Shown here: piece by piece, positions 32,880-44,185 of the stretch
Layout of the letters: every line of letters starts with the position of its first letter
Numbering within the stretch: the first letter of the stretch is position 1
Assembly: GCA_963575745.1 (NCBI GenBank)
Contig: CAUYUJ010016294.1
Location: 906,077-970,076 of the forward strand
Direction of reading: 5' to 3'
From: Prorocentrum cordatum
Taxonomy: Eukaryota > Sar > Dinophyceae > Prorocentrales > Prorocentraceae
Length of the DNA: 64,000 nucleotides
The notes under the pieces: generated by a model
Told to the model about the DNA's origin: nothing
Database searches by the model: none
The model's input: only the letters and a program-made list of their open reading frames with translations
Translations under genes and position numbers: made by a program

Positions 32880-35276
32880 CTGCGTCCGCAGATGGTCGCA
32901 GACACGCCGGCGTTCGATGGCCTTTCCAGAAGCGCATCTTGCAATTCATACTGCAAACTTTATCACTCTGTAGCGGCTCGAGCCGTCGTCAGCACTGGGC
33001 CTACATTCTGGGTTGGCCATCATCTGTTGAGGAGTGCCCAGGGCTTCCCAGCTGCGCCTGCTCCCCTCATGCAACGCAGGGATAGCGGCAGGTTGCCCCG
33101 CAGATGCAGATGCCGATTCAGCGGGTGCCCCCACGGAAGCCATAGCAGCAGCCGGCGCTTGAAATGAGCTTGCACTCCCATATGCTTCCTTGTGCGGATA
33201 TCAAAGAACTGGCATCCGACAACCCTCGGAGCTGCCCCCGATGCCTCGGCCGCAATCCGGGGCGCCGTCTCGCGCGCATCTGGCTGCGAGGCGCGCGCCC
33301 TGGAAGCGACGTCCAACGACGGCGCCCGGCCAGCTCCCCCACGGGCCCTGCCAGGCACGGGGCCGCTCAGCGCAACCGGCTCCTCCCGGGTGCGCCGCTG
33401 CCCTGGAGCGCCGATGCTGCGGCGGCCACGGCTGGCCCCCTGGAGCGTTGTCCGCGGGCAGGTGCCCCCACAAATCCTTGCGACTTGCCACTTCCAGGGT
33501 CGACCTCTGCCGGGCCGGCTCACTTCTTCGACTTGGGTGACCTTGAGGCACTTGATGCTAGATCAACATCCTTCCCAGGTAGCTTCTTCTTCTCGGATCG
33601 CATCGGAGGCTTAGGGGGCTCGTCTGCCCCATCAGCGGGCGCCCCCGCGCTCGCGGATGTAGCAGGCCCCCCCGCGCACTGGATGGGGGTCTGTCTGGCG
33701 CAGGTTTCCTTTTTGGCTTGTAAAAAGCCACGATCTTGATACCAGCCCAGACTTTACAATCCAGCTTAGATCTTCCATCGATCAACTTGGCGTGTACCTT
33801 GCAGATAACCCATCCAATCCCTCTGCAATTTGACGCCACCACTGTACCTGGTGCCAAGTTCCTGTCCTCCGTCACTTTGGTGGACATGTCTGTTTCTGCA
33901 TTAGTTGACTCGCTGCTGTAGGACTCGCGAGTGCATTCCGAGTCAGCAGCAAGTTCAGTAGGGTCAACAGCTGGTGCGAGGACAGGATCATCACCCTTTC
34001 TGTCGCTCTTGGACTCGTCAGCACCTTCGTGAAAGGAGGATGCGAATTGCCCCGCAGATGAAGCTGCGGGCATAGTCGCATGGTACCTTCGAGTGAACCG
34101 CTTGAGCCGGTGATTACCATCGAATTCCCCCCCATTTTGCTCAGCGCGCTTTGCCTCGTGAGCACTTAGCGGCAGATAATCATCCTTGGTCAAACACGCC
34201 CCACCGAGATTGCAGGCCGGATCCACCCCGCGCCCTAGTCCGCCCCCGCGGGGCCAGAGGCGCTTCATTGGACAGTTTGGTCGGCGGTCCGCAGAATGTT
34301 CGCAGCCACAGACAAGTTCTCGACATTCGATCCGGCCCTTATTGCCCTTGTTACGTCCTTCTTTCCAACGCGGCGGTGGCCTCGGCACCGCCTCTTCTGT
34401 TGGCGCGGGCGATGCTGCCACGATCGCCCCGCGCCACATGGCGCTGTGAATGCCAGCGGCGGACGTCGTGCTCGGCGCGCTCTCGGCCCAGCCAATACTC
34501 CATGTCTTCTACGGGCATGCGTCGGCGAGCCAGCCCGTCGCTATTTTGACTGACAAGTCCGTTGAAGGCCTTCGGATCCATCTGGGCGCTCACTGTCCTG
34601 AGGCTGGTTTCCCCGCGAGCGCCCCCTCTCGGGTGTTCTTGGAATCCTCGGGCCTGGCGTTCGTGGACGCTGCGCGACGCTGGAGCGGGCGCGCACGCGC
34701 CTGCGCGAATGACTCCGCCCGCGATATTGCGGCGGATGGCCCTCAGCTTCCCGTTCTTCGCCACCATCATCAGCTCGATACACTCGCCTCCACGGCAGGC
34801 GAATCGAAGACCGGTCGCGCAGCACGAACGCGAAGTGAGAGCCTTCATTGCGCCCGAGTTCGCATTGAATGCGCTCGGAGAAGTCGCCTGTGCCACGCGG
34901 GCTGCCTCGCATGGGTTCGTCGTCATAGGGTTCCTCGCGCGCGGGGCCCCCAATGACCTGCGGTTGGAACGCCAGTTGGAGCTCTTCCTCCGAGGCTGGC
35001 ATCGTCGCATCGGAGTCCGCAGGTGCCCCTGCCATCTCGTGGCCCGAGTCGTCGGGCACGTCGTAGTCTTCGATGAACTCCACGTGCGCAGTTTGCCCCA
35101 CGATAGGAATGCAAAGCCAGTCCGCAAGGTTAACCTCGCCGTGGCCAACGTAGACCTCCTCGAAGAGCTCATCGGCATACCTCTCGAGGGGCACGCTGAC
35201 GCTCAGATACCTGGCGGCCATGAAGTGGACAGCAGCAGTGGAATTGTCTTCGGGTTCGGCGAGAAGCGCCTCCTAA
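32880..35276 (-). pseudogene. N-terminal modules of copy A
   Basis: The first readable block after a TAG at 35275 is EALLAEPEDN, then MAARYLSVSVPLERYADELF, VNLADWLCIPIVGQTAHVEF and IEDYDVPDDSGHEM. Later frames give ECIELMMVAKNGKLRAIRRN, VEDMEYWLGRERAEHDVRRW, a Cys-rich patch CRELVCGCEHSADRRPNCP, DDYLPLSAHEAKRAEQNGG and LAPGTVVASNCRGIGWVICK. The last matches LAPGARVANSCKGIGWITTP in B. Basic Arg/Ser/Pro linkers with AGxPA inserts follow. No known domain is assigned. Confidence 0.5.
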
Positions 35277-35339
35277 TTTACATACTGAACTAGAACCACG
35301 CGCGCGCTTCGCGCGCGCTTAGTTTCTAGCTAGGAGGCG
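35267..35339. repeat. Three-tier palindrome at the edge of copy A
   Basis: Nested arms: CGCCTCCTA (35267) with TAGGAGGCG (35331), TAGAAC (35291) with GTTTCTA (35322), and CGCGCGCG (35299) with CGCGCGCG (35310) around a 3-nt loop. It could extrude as a cruciform. It marks the junction between copy A coding sequence and the motif block. Confidence 0.75.
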
Positions 35340-35419
35340 AGCTTGAGTCAGCGAAAGTCGCAGGGTAGGGGGCAGGGGGAAGAAGGCCAGAGAGCGCTGA
35401 AGGATACAAATGCTGGAAC

Positions 35420-36750
35420 CCTCTTGTGATTTTGTGGGAGGCCTCGTCCGGCCGCTCGCTGGTGACGTAGCTTCTCGGGAGCCTCTGAACCTGTCGGGGG
35501 CCTCCTGGAAGCAGGTTCGAAACATTTTGGGGGCAGATTTGGGGCTTCTCGGGGCCTCCTTTGGGCCTCTTGGGGGTCTCCTGGGGCCTCTTGAGGGGCC
35601 TCCTTGGGGCCTCCTGGCGGCCTCTTGGGGCGGAAGGCTCGAGCTTGCGGTTCGTGGCCCCCCTTCTGGGCCCCCTCTTGGGCCCGTCTTGGGGCCCTCT
35701 TGGGCCATTTTGGGCGCCTCTTGGGCCGTCATGGGGCCCTCTTGGGCTGTCCCGGGGCCCTCTTGGGAGCTTCTTGGGCCGTCGTGGGGCGGTCTTGGAA
35801 GCCTCTTGGGCCGTCTTGGACGCGGTGAAAGCCCAAGATGCGAACATGCGAAAAATAAACGTTTTCCCATCGGAACGGCACGATTTTTGTTTCTTGGACC
35901 TCTTGGGGTGCCTCTCGGAACGTCTCGGGCTGATTTTGGATGCCTTTTGGCGCCTCTGGGCGGCGTTTTGGCGCCTCCTGGGATATGTTGGGCCGGAAGC
36001 TCGAAATTCGAGAGTGGCTTTCTCCTTCTGGGACCCCTCTCGAAATCGTCTTGGGGTTCTCTTGGGCCGTCTTGGGGCCGTCCTGAGCCACTCGTGCGCA
36101 GCCTTGGAGCGCTCCCGGAGGCCTCCCAGGCCGTCTTGGAGGCCTCCTGGGCCGTCTTGGACGCGGTGAAAGCCCAAGATGCGAACATGCGAAAAATATA
36201 CGTTTGCCCATAGGAATGGCACGATTTTTGTTTCTTGGACCTCTCTTGGGGTGCCTCTCGGAACGTCTTGGGGTGCTTTGGGGAGCCTTTTGGCGCCTCT
36301 TGGCGGCATTTTGGCGCCTCCTGGAGCCTCTTGGGCCGGAAGCTCGGAATTCGAGGTTGGCTTTCTCCGTCTGGGACCCCTCTCGAACTCGTCTTGGGGC
36401 TCTCTTCGGCCGTCTTGGGGCCGTCCTGGGCCACTCGTGCGCAGCCTTGGAGCGCTCCCGGAGGCCTCGTAGACCGTCTTGGGCGCCTCTTGGGCCGTCT
36501 TGGACGCGGTGAAAGCCCAAGAGGCGAACATGCGAAAAATATACGTTTTCCCATAGGAATGGCACGATTGTTGCTTCTTGGGCCTCTCTTGGGCTGCCTC
36601 TCGGAGCGTCTTGGAGGCTTCTGGGACCTTCTTGGTGTCATGACAGGCGTCTTGGAAGGCATCTGGAGCCATCGGAGCGCGTTCCGAAGCCGCCTGCGAA
36701 CGATCTTGGACGGCGTCCGGCGGTCCGACGAGCCTCCGGGCCCCCCGGGG
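35420..36750. repeat. 344-bp tandem repeat built of GGCCTCTTGGG motifs
   Basis: The landmark CGCGGTGAAAGCCCAAGA occurs at 35821, 36165 and 36508 (spacing 344 and 343). Each is followed by a conserved AACATGCGAAAAATA-type AT-rich core and a GGCACGATT block. Units are otherwise made of GGGCCTCTTGGGGCC motifs. It separates gag fragment D from the body of copy A. Long frames on both strands (up to 531 codons) are repeat translations. Confidence 0.8.
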
Positions 36751-38510
36751 CCCACATTTGTGGTCGGGGTCCCGGCCCCGGGCCCCCGGACCCGGTGCGC
36801 CGTTATGTATATGTCGGAACCGGTTTGAGCCACATGCATCGACGGACCCCTGCCTCTGCCATCGCCCTGGGGGCACTCACGACGAAAAGTGCTATGGCAG
36901 ATATCACATTCCATGGTTTTCCCGCTGGCATCTGTCGGGCTGCCCCGACGTTACTTGCCTTTCTCCTGATGTGTGCCTACGGCCTCTACATGGCCCCAGA
37001 ACATGCATTTGCATTGTGGTCCCGTCAGGGATGCCAAGAATGCCAGCATACCTCTGCCACGTACTCTCCGTCGTTTACCAGTGCCTCTACCCTTGCCCTT
37101 TGACATATGCGCCCGTCGGACCGCACGTCGTACCTTTCGAACCAGTATCTTCATAAAGCGTCTCCATCGGAAATTGTGTTTCTGGTATCTTAAAAATAAC
37201 CACTGCGCCTGCTGCTCTTCCGTGAGACGCACAGGCATGTCAGAGCAATCGAAGTTACCATTGCCCTCATCCGATGAGGTGTCAGCGTCGGTGCTGGAGT
37301 CAAATTCGGACTCAGCGGGTTGCCCCGCGGAGCCCATGAGGGTAGTGGCTTGGGTAGGGGCCGCCGTTGCGGTCCCTGACAACGAGCCCAGGTGTCTTGC
37401 AACGACGTAGCCTGGCCACCCTGTTGGCATAGTAAGGTGGTGGGCTCAGTTGGTTGTGGATCGTCATTCCAGACGTTGTTAGCACGTTGCCCTGCCTGAA
37501 TGTCGGCATGAAAGACATCGGCGCGATGACCGCGGCTAAATATACCACCGATGTTGCCAGGAGTCCGCTCAGCAATGTGACCATTGGATATCCGACGCTC
37601 TAACAGGGCGTCGAACTGCTGCTGGGTCCTTGGCATTTGGTGATTTAGTGGTCGTAGCAGTTGCTGTACACGCGAAGCACCAACACCCAGAGCTCTGAAA
37701 AGTATGACTATTCAGGTCTGGCAGTTGGGAACGTTGATAACTGCGGTCTCGGCCTCGAAGCGTGCTATCTCAAAGCGGGCTAACGTCTGGTCGATCCGCT
37801 TTCCCACGTGGACGCGAAAATCGATGAGAGCTGTTCCCGAGCTGAGTTGGCGTTCCTCTTCCAGATTTTCAAACTTCGCACTGAGGAGGAACATGACACA
37901 GGTGACGCCATCGGTGTGGCGACCACCAATATTGCCACCGAAGTTAATGACTGCGAGGGGGTACTTTCATGGCTATGGTTCTTGCGAGCCCTCCCAGACC
38001 ACGCTGTACTGCCGCGGCCTGTTGGGAGGGGATCACTGCGCCTGTGGCCACGTTGATCCAGGCGTGTACTTCGCGAACAAACTCGCGGAAAGGTACGTTA
38101 CTGGCAGGGTCCCAGTGGGGGCCGGCAGTGCGTGCGTCGTCTCCGCCAAGCTGCTTGTGTCCAACAGCACATCCAATAGCGACCCATAGAAGGCCAAATA
38201 TGGTAATACCGATCCAATGGCCTCTTAGGTCGTGGTCGGCTGTTTGTGGCTGTGGTTGATGATGTGACGTCGTCATTAGCCTGCGTGGAAGTGGAGGCAG
38301 CACAGCATCGTATCGCATGTTGCCCTGCATCGTGTCTTCGAAGTGGATCGGGCGTCCCGAGGGGCCCAAGGGACCCGCAGCGGCCCCAGAGACGCCCCTG
38401 ATGCGGATCGTGCCCCGCAAGGAGCTCCACCTATGGCACCAATGGGCAACTTCGCATGGCTTCCCCACGCCTATTTCGGCGTACGCCTCACGCGGCTCGC
38501 GCCCCACGGG
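36750..38510 (-). pseudogene. Gag-like capsid and zinc-knuckle fragment D
   Basis: From 38507 down: NMRYDAVLPPLPRRL, QLGGDDARTAGPHWDPASNV, PFREFVREVHAWINVATGAV, IPSQQAAAVQRGLGGLARTI (capsid-like), then FENLEEERQLSSGTALIDF and GERIDQTLARFEIARFEAET-type text. MPRTQQQFDALLERR and ERTPGNIGG follow. A basic stretch RWRRFMKILVRKVRRAVRR leads into a truncated knuckle CDICHSTFRREC. The knuckle lacks the spacing and His of a full CCHC. Orientation and order suggest this is the 5' end of copy A's polyprotein, cut off by the 344-bp repeats. Confidence 0.65.
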
Positions 38511-38670
38511 GAGCTCCGCTTACGGCCTCAATGGGCGTGCTCGCGGGGGGCACACACTCTTCAGGCGGATCGCGCCCCACAAAGAATCATCGCGCCTCTG
38601 CGCGCTAGCTCCGCAGCAGCCGACTATCCGCACTACCACACGGCGCGCAGAATATGAAGAGAAGGTCGCG
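38340..38670. repeat. GGAGCTCC-containing repeats upstream of fragment D
   Basis: Two or three ~90-bp units with GCGGATCGTGCCCC/GGCTCGCGCCCCACGGGGAG and GGAGCTCC at 38421 and 38511; related to the tandem repeat at 19681-19990. Could be 5' flanking sequence of element D/A. Confidence 0.4.
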
Positions 38671-38676
38671 CCCTGA

Positions 38677-39631
38677 GCTACACGCAGCTGCATAGGGTTG
38701 GGTCGTTCGCCAGGCGAAGTAGTTCAACTTTTTTGTGTTTACATACACGCATGCATACACATATACATACGTACACACATGCGTGCATGCACACAGGCAT
38801 ACGTATTCACATGCATGCGTAGAAGCGCACATGCGTAAATACATGCAGCATGTATAAAGCACGTACGCGACACACATACAATGCGTATACACGTACAGTT
38901 ACATACAAACATAAACAAGCAGTATCTGTGCCTGGGTCGTGAGTCAGGGGCGTCTTGGTTGCTTCTCGGGGCCTCGCGGAATGATGATCAGGGGCCTCCT
39001 GGGGGCCTCTTGGGGGGTATTGGGGCCTTTCGGGTGCGTCTTGGAGTCCTCTAGGGGGAGTCCCAGGGGCTCCTTGGGGCCCCTTGGGAACCTCTTGGGC
39101 CTCTTTCGGACCTCCTGTGGCCTCCTGGGGCCTCTAAAGGGCCTCTTGGGGGCCTCTTGGAGCCTCTTGGGGCTGCGTGGGGGGGCCTCTTGGTGTTATC
39201 TCGGGAACCTCTTGGGGGGCATATTGAAGCCTCGGTCGGAAGAACATCCGAAGCGAAAAATAGAGAAGGTCACGATCATATAGTTTCCCGAACTGGTCAA
39301 AAACGCTTTGGGAGTCTGGAGGGCGTCCTCGGAGGTCTCTTGGTGTGTTCTTGAGCCCTCTTGGAGTGTTGGTTTGAGCAATCGGGAAGCCGTCTGGGGC
39401 CGTCTTGGAGCACTCTTGGACTGCCTCGGAGGTGGCATGAGACGTACGTCAGATGAAGATGAGGACGAGGAGGAGGTGGGGGAGGACGCGGATGAGGGGG
39501 GGGAAGACCAGGGAGAGGAGGGGGCATCGTGGTGGAGGTGTATGTGGTAATGTCGATGATAATGAAGATGATGATGGTGGTGATGATGAGAAGGATGTAT
39601 CGTCATTAGTATAATATGATCAGGGTAACGG

Positions 39632-39705
<74 letters not shown>

Positions 39706-39740
39706 GTCATCATCAGCATCATCATCAGCATCATCATCGG

Positions 39741-39778
<38 letters not shown>

Positions 39779-40575
39779 GCAGCATCATCATCATCATCAG
39801 ATTCGCAATCATGCTATTCGCCAGCATCATCATGGGCTCTGCTGGCAGCTTACCTGGCAGCTTACCTGACGAAGGATGAGGACGAGGAAAGTGGAAGGCC
39901 AGGGAGAAGAGGCATCGTGGTGGTGATGATAATGAAGACGATGATGGTGGTGATGATGATGATGCGTCGTCATCATCAGCAGCATGACCACCGTCATGAT
40001 CATGATCATCACCCTGATCAGCAACAGCATCACAAGCAACATCATCATGGTTATCATCATGACGATCAGCATCATCATGATCGGAATCATCACCATCATC
40101 ATGACCATCACCACCATCATCATGACCATAACCAGAATATCACGTATGCCTTACGCACGTCTTACGTAAGACGTGCGTGAGACTTAAAGTTCCGCGCTCG
40201 AAACGTTGCCGCCGCGATGTATTTTGCAAAATTTGCCAGTCTGGAACATATCCCTATCCCTATGCTGGGCATCGCCCCATCACGATGCTAATCTTAGGGA
40301 TTCCCTCAGTTTTTGAGGGCGCATCCCTAAGATTGCCATCGCCGTTCGGCGTGTCAATCTTAGGGGTAGGGATAAGTTCGAGGCTGGTGAAAAATGCATC
40401 GCGGCGGTCACGTGTCTAGCGCCCGAAATTATAGCCAGCGATGCATGTTGCAATATGCATCGCGTTCGAAACATGAACGCCGCGATGCATTCTCTGGAAA
40501 ATGGCGGTTACAGCGCGCGCTCTAGAAACGCGCGCGCTTTTGAGCACGATGCAAACCAGAAGCCGCGATGCAGAA
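38677..40575. repeat. Left inverted arm
   Basis: Includes the CA-rich ATACAYGCATGC tract (38735-38930), motif block (38938-39430), ATC arrays (39620-39830 and 39935-40135) and the palindromic patch ACGTCTTACGTAAGACGTGC (40157-40176). It carries an extra 126-bp insertion (40249-40374) not found in the right arm. Ile, Met and His frames are repeat translations. Confidence 0.75.
40249..40374. mobile_element. Small MITE-like hairpin insertion
   Basis: Ends are TATCCCTATCCCTA (40249-40262) and TAGGGGTAGGGATA (40361-40374), 13 of 14 positions complementary. Inside, AATCTTAGGGAT (40290-40301) pairs perfectly with ATCCCTAAGATT (40323-40334), with an inner CCCTC/GAGGG stem. Absent from the opposite arm, so it is a recent addition to this arm. 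Confidence 0.55.
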
Positions 40576-40749
40576 CATGAAGAACGGCGCGTGAGGGCTC
40601 TCTCCCTCCAGTCTGCGAGTCCAAGCTTCCTCCCTGCTCCTCTGTCCTCGCTCCTTCCTCCACTCCTTCTAGACGAGATTCGCGCGAAGGCGCCCTGGCG
40701 GAGATTTCCCCACGCGCCCCCCGGGCCCATCACTGCTGTAAGCCAGCGC

Positions 40750-43165
40750 GTCGCCCGCAGCTTGGTACAACAGTCCGGGGCGCCCAGGACTATTGTAACA
40801 AGCTGCGGGTCACGCTCTCGGGCAAGGCAGAGCGCGGGCCATGCCCAGCGCAGAAATTTGCAAGAACGCCAACGCCCCACCCGCAGCCCCGCACATCAGT
40901 CCAGGGCGCCCCGGACTGTTGTAACGAGCTGCGGGCGACGCGCTGGCTTACAAAAGTGCCAAAATGACTCCGCCCCCAGTCTGCTGCGCTGGGGTCGTAT
41001 CCAACAATCGAGGGCGCGCCAGACTGTTGTAGGGAGCCCGCGCTGGAGTCTCATACAACAATCCAGGGCGCTCCAGACTGTTGTACGGAGCCGGCGCTGG
41101 GCTTAACCCAGGGCGCTCCAGACTGTTGTAAGGAGCCCGCGCTGGGGTCTTATACAACATCCCAGGGCGCTCTGGACTGGTGTGGGGAGCCCGCGCTGGG
41201 CGCTCCAGACTGTTGTAAGGAGCCCGCGCTGGGGTCCCATACAACAACCCAGGGCGCTCAGGACTGTTGTGAGAAGCCCGCGCTGGGGTCTCATACACCA
41301 ATCGAAGGCGCTCCGGACGCTGGGGTCAATCCAGGGCGCTCCAGACTGTTAGGAGCCCGTGCTGGGGTCTCATACAACAATCTATAGCCTCCTGGACTGT
41401 TGTAAGGAGCCCGCGCTGGGGTCTCATACAACAATCCAGGGCGCTCGGGACTGCTGTGAGGAGCCCGCGCTGGAAATTCATACAACAATCCACGCTCTGG
41501 ACTGTTGTGGAGCCCGCGCTGGGGTCTCATACGACAATCCAGGGCGCTCTGTACTGTTGTAGAGAGCCCGCGTTGGGGTCTTATAAAACAATGCAGAGCG
41601 TTCCGGACTGTTGTAAGGAGCCCGCGCTGAGGTCTCACACAGCAATCCAGGGCGCTCAGGACTGTAGTAGAGAGCCCGCGTCGGGGTCCAATACAGCAAT
41701 CCAGGGCGGTGGGGACTGTTGTGAGAAGGCCGCGCTGGGGTCTCGTACAACAATCCAGGTTGCTCCAGACTGTGGTAAGGATCTCGCGCTGGGGACTCAC
41801 ATTACAATCCAGGGAGCTCCCCACTGCTGTAAGAAGCCCGCGCTGGGGTCTCATGCAACAATCCAGGTCGCTTCACACTGTGGTAAGGAGCCCGCGCAAG
41901 GGTCTCATACAACAGTCCAGGGCGCTCCGGACTGTTGTAAGGAACCCGCGCTGGGGTCTCATACAACAATCCAGGTCGCTCCGGACGGCTGTAAGGAGCC
42001 CGCGCTGGAGTCCCATGCAATAACCCAGGGCGCTCCGGACTGCTGTTAGGAGCCCGCGTTGGGGTCTCATACAACAATCCAGGGCGCTCCGGACTGTTGT
42101 AAGGAGCCCGCGCTGTGGTCTCATACAACAATTCCAGGGCGCTCTGGACTGCTGTTAGGAGCCCGCGCTGGGGTCTCATACAACAAGCTCCAGACTGATG
42201 TAAGGAACCCTGGGGTCTAATACAAAAAAGTCAGGGCGCTCCGGACTGTTGTGAGGAGCCCGCGCTGGGGTCTCTAATACAACGAAACAGGGCGCTCTGG
42301 ACTGTTGTAAGGAGCCCGAGTTGGGGTCTCATACAGCAAACCAGGGCGCTCCGGACTGCTGTAAGGAGCCCGCGCTGGGGTCTCATACAACAATCCAGGG
42401 CGCTCTGGACTGTTGTAAGGAACTCGCGCCGGGGTCTCATACAACCAATCCAGGGCGCCCAACTGCGGTAAACATCATGCGCTGGGGTCTCATACAACAA
42501 TCCAGGGCGCTCTGGCGCGCTGGGATCGCATACAACAATCCAGGGCGGAGCGGACTGTGGAAAGGACCCCGAGCTGGGCTGTCATACAACAATCAATGGC
42601 GCTCCGAACTGTAAGGAGCCCGCGCTGGGGTCTCATACAAGAATCGAAAACGCTCTGGACTGTACTTAGGAACCCGCTGTGGGCCGTTTCGCAAATGTCT
42701 AGGCCTCTCCAGCCTGCTGTAGGAAGCTAGCGCTGGGGCTTCGTGCATTCGTCGAACTTGATTAATTGATCTGGGCTGTTGTAGGGAGCCCGCGTTGGGT
42801 TGTTTAAAAACAGCCCTGGGCGCTCCAGACTGTTGCACGCTACCCGCACTGGGCTTTGTCGTAATAGTCCGTGACGCCTTTTTGTTGCAATTGTAGCGTT
42901 TGCTTCATTCGCAGCACATTCGGGCGCTCTACCCCACTTTTGTAAGGATCGCTTTTCGTAGAACAAAACAGCGCGCTCCGGACTGCGTTAAGAAGCCCAC
43001 ACAGTGGCCTGACACGCTATATTCCAGGGCTTTCCGTACTGTTGGAAGGAGCCCGCGCTAGGCTGTTTCGCAACAGTCCGGACTGCTGTGGGAGCCCGCG
43101 CTGGGTTTTCAAACAACAACCTAGGGCACTCTGGACTTTTGTAAGGAGCCCGCAGCGGGGTCTGA
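40750..43165. repeat. ~55-bp hairpin-forming satellite array
   Basis: About 40 diverged units with a consensus containing CCAGGGCGCTCCGGACTGTT, GTAAGGAGCCCGCGCTGGGG and TCTCATACAACAAT. Within each unit TACAACAATCC can pair with GGACTGTTGTA. All frames in both directions are satellite translations. It fills the centre of the foldback-like structure. Confidence 0.9.
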
Positions 43166-43498
43166 AACAACACCCTCATGTTCCGTTCTTCATTTTGTTG
43201 CATCGCGATTTCTGGTTTGCATCGTGCTCAGAAATGCGCGCATGTCGAGATCGCGCGATGCAATCGCTATTTCCCAGAGAATGCATCGCGGCGCTCACGT
43301 TTCGAGCGCCGAATTTCGAGCGCGATGCACTGTGCAAAATGCATCGCCGTATCGAGTTTCGAGCGCAAAACATGCGACCACCGCAATACATTTTGCAACA
43401 TGCATGGCGGTGCCCACGTTTCGAGCGCGGAACTCAAAATATCACGCACGTCTTACGTAAGACGTTCGTAAGACATACGCGAGACTATGAATATGGCT

Positions 43499-43545
<47 letters not shown>

Positions 43546-43682
43546 CATGATGATCATGATGCTGGTGATGTTTGTGATCAAGATGATGATCGCAGTGGTG
43601 ATCATGATAATGATTACTGTGAGAATGACCATGAAAATGATCATGATGATGCTCATGAAAGTGATGATGGTGACCATGATGG

Positions 43683-43729
<47 letters not shown>

Positions 43730-43897
43730 GTAGTCATGACGATGTTGCTGATGATAAGAACGGTCATGACGGTGATGATAGTCATCATGATGATGACGAT
43801 GCACCACCTTAATCATCAGCATCAACACCATCATGAGCTTCATTGTCATCATCATCATCATCAGCATCATCATCATCATCATCATCATCAGCATCAG

Positions 43898-43944
<47 letters not shown>

Positions 43945-44141
43945 CCATTACCATCATCATCATCATCATCATCAGCAGCAGCATCATCATCATCGTCACC
44001 ACGATGCCTCCTCTGCCTGACCTTCCCCCTTCCACCTCGCCCTCATCGTGCGTCAGGTAAGCTCCGCAAGGTAAGCTGCCATGTAAGCTGCCTGCGGGGC
44101 GTATGATGATGATGTACATCGTGGTGATGACGATGCCCCAC

Positions 44142-44185
<44 letters not shown>

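Larger units (their letters stand above)
21680..35285 (-). mobile_element. Copia-type retroelement copy A (large polyprotein, decayed)
   Basis: A 13.6-kb minus-strand element body. Coding order from 35.2 kb down to 22.1 kb: N-terminal module, Tpt1/KptA-like domain, Q-rich linker, RING-like finger, retropepsin, unassigned conserved modules, integrase, RT, RNase H, stop at 22115, then a 3' segment to about 21680. Copy B is collinear throughout at an offset of about 29.7 kb. Stops and frameshifts occur in nearly every module. No long terminal repeat pair is visible: the left-end sequence is not repeated at the right end. The gag fragment at 36.8-38.5 kb probably belongs to it, separated by a repeat block. 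Confidence 0.8.

Noticed and set aside
21680-35285. Flanking LTR pair for copy A
   Set aside because: The 3' segment (21680-22114) is shared between copies but I found no second copy at the right end near 35.3 or 38.5 kb.
35319-36914. Two overlapping 516-531 codon minus frames
   Set aside because: They read through the 344-bp tandem repeat; only the first ~40 codons (knuckle region) match the gag fragment.
40249-40374. Telomere-like repeats (TATCCC/TAGGGA)
   Set aside because: Only two units at each end, in inverted orientation; better explained as terminal inverted repeats.
40750-43165. CRISPR-like array (regular ~55-bp repeats)
   Set aside because: No unique spacers; the whole unit repeats and diverges, and the context is eukaryotic satellite DNA.
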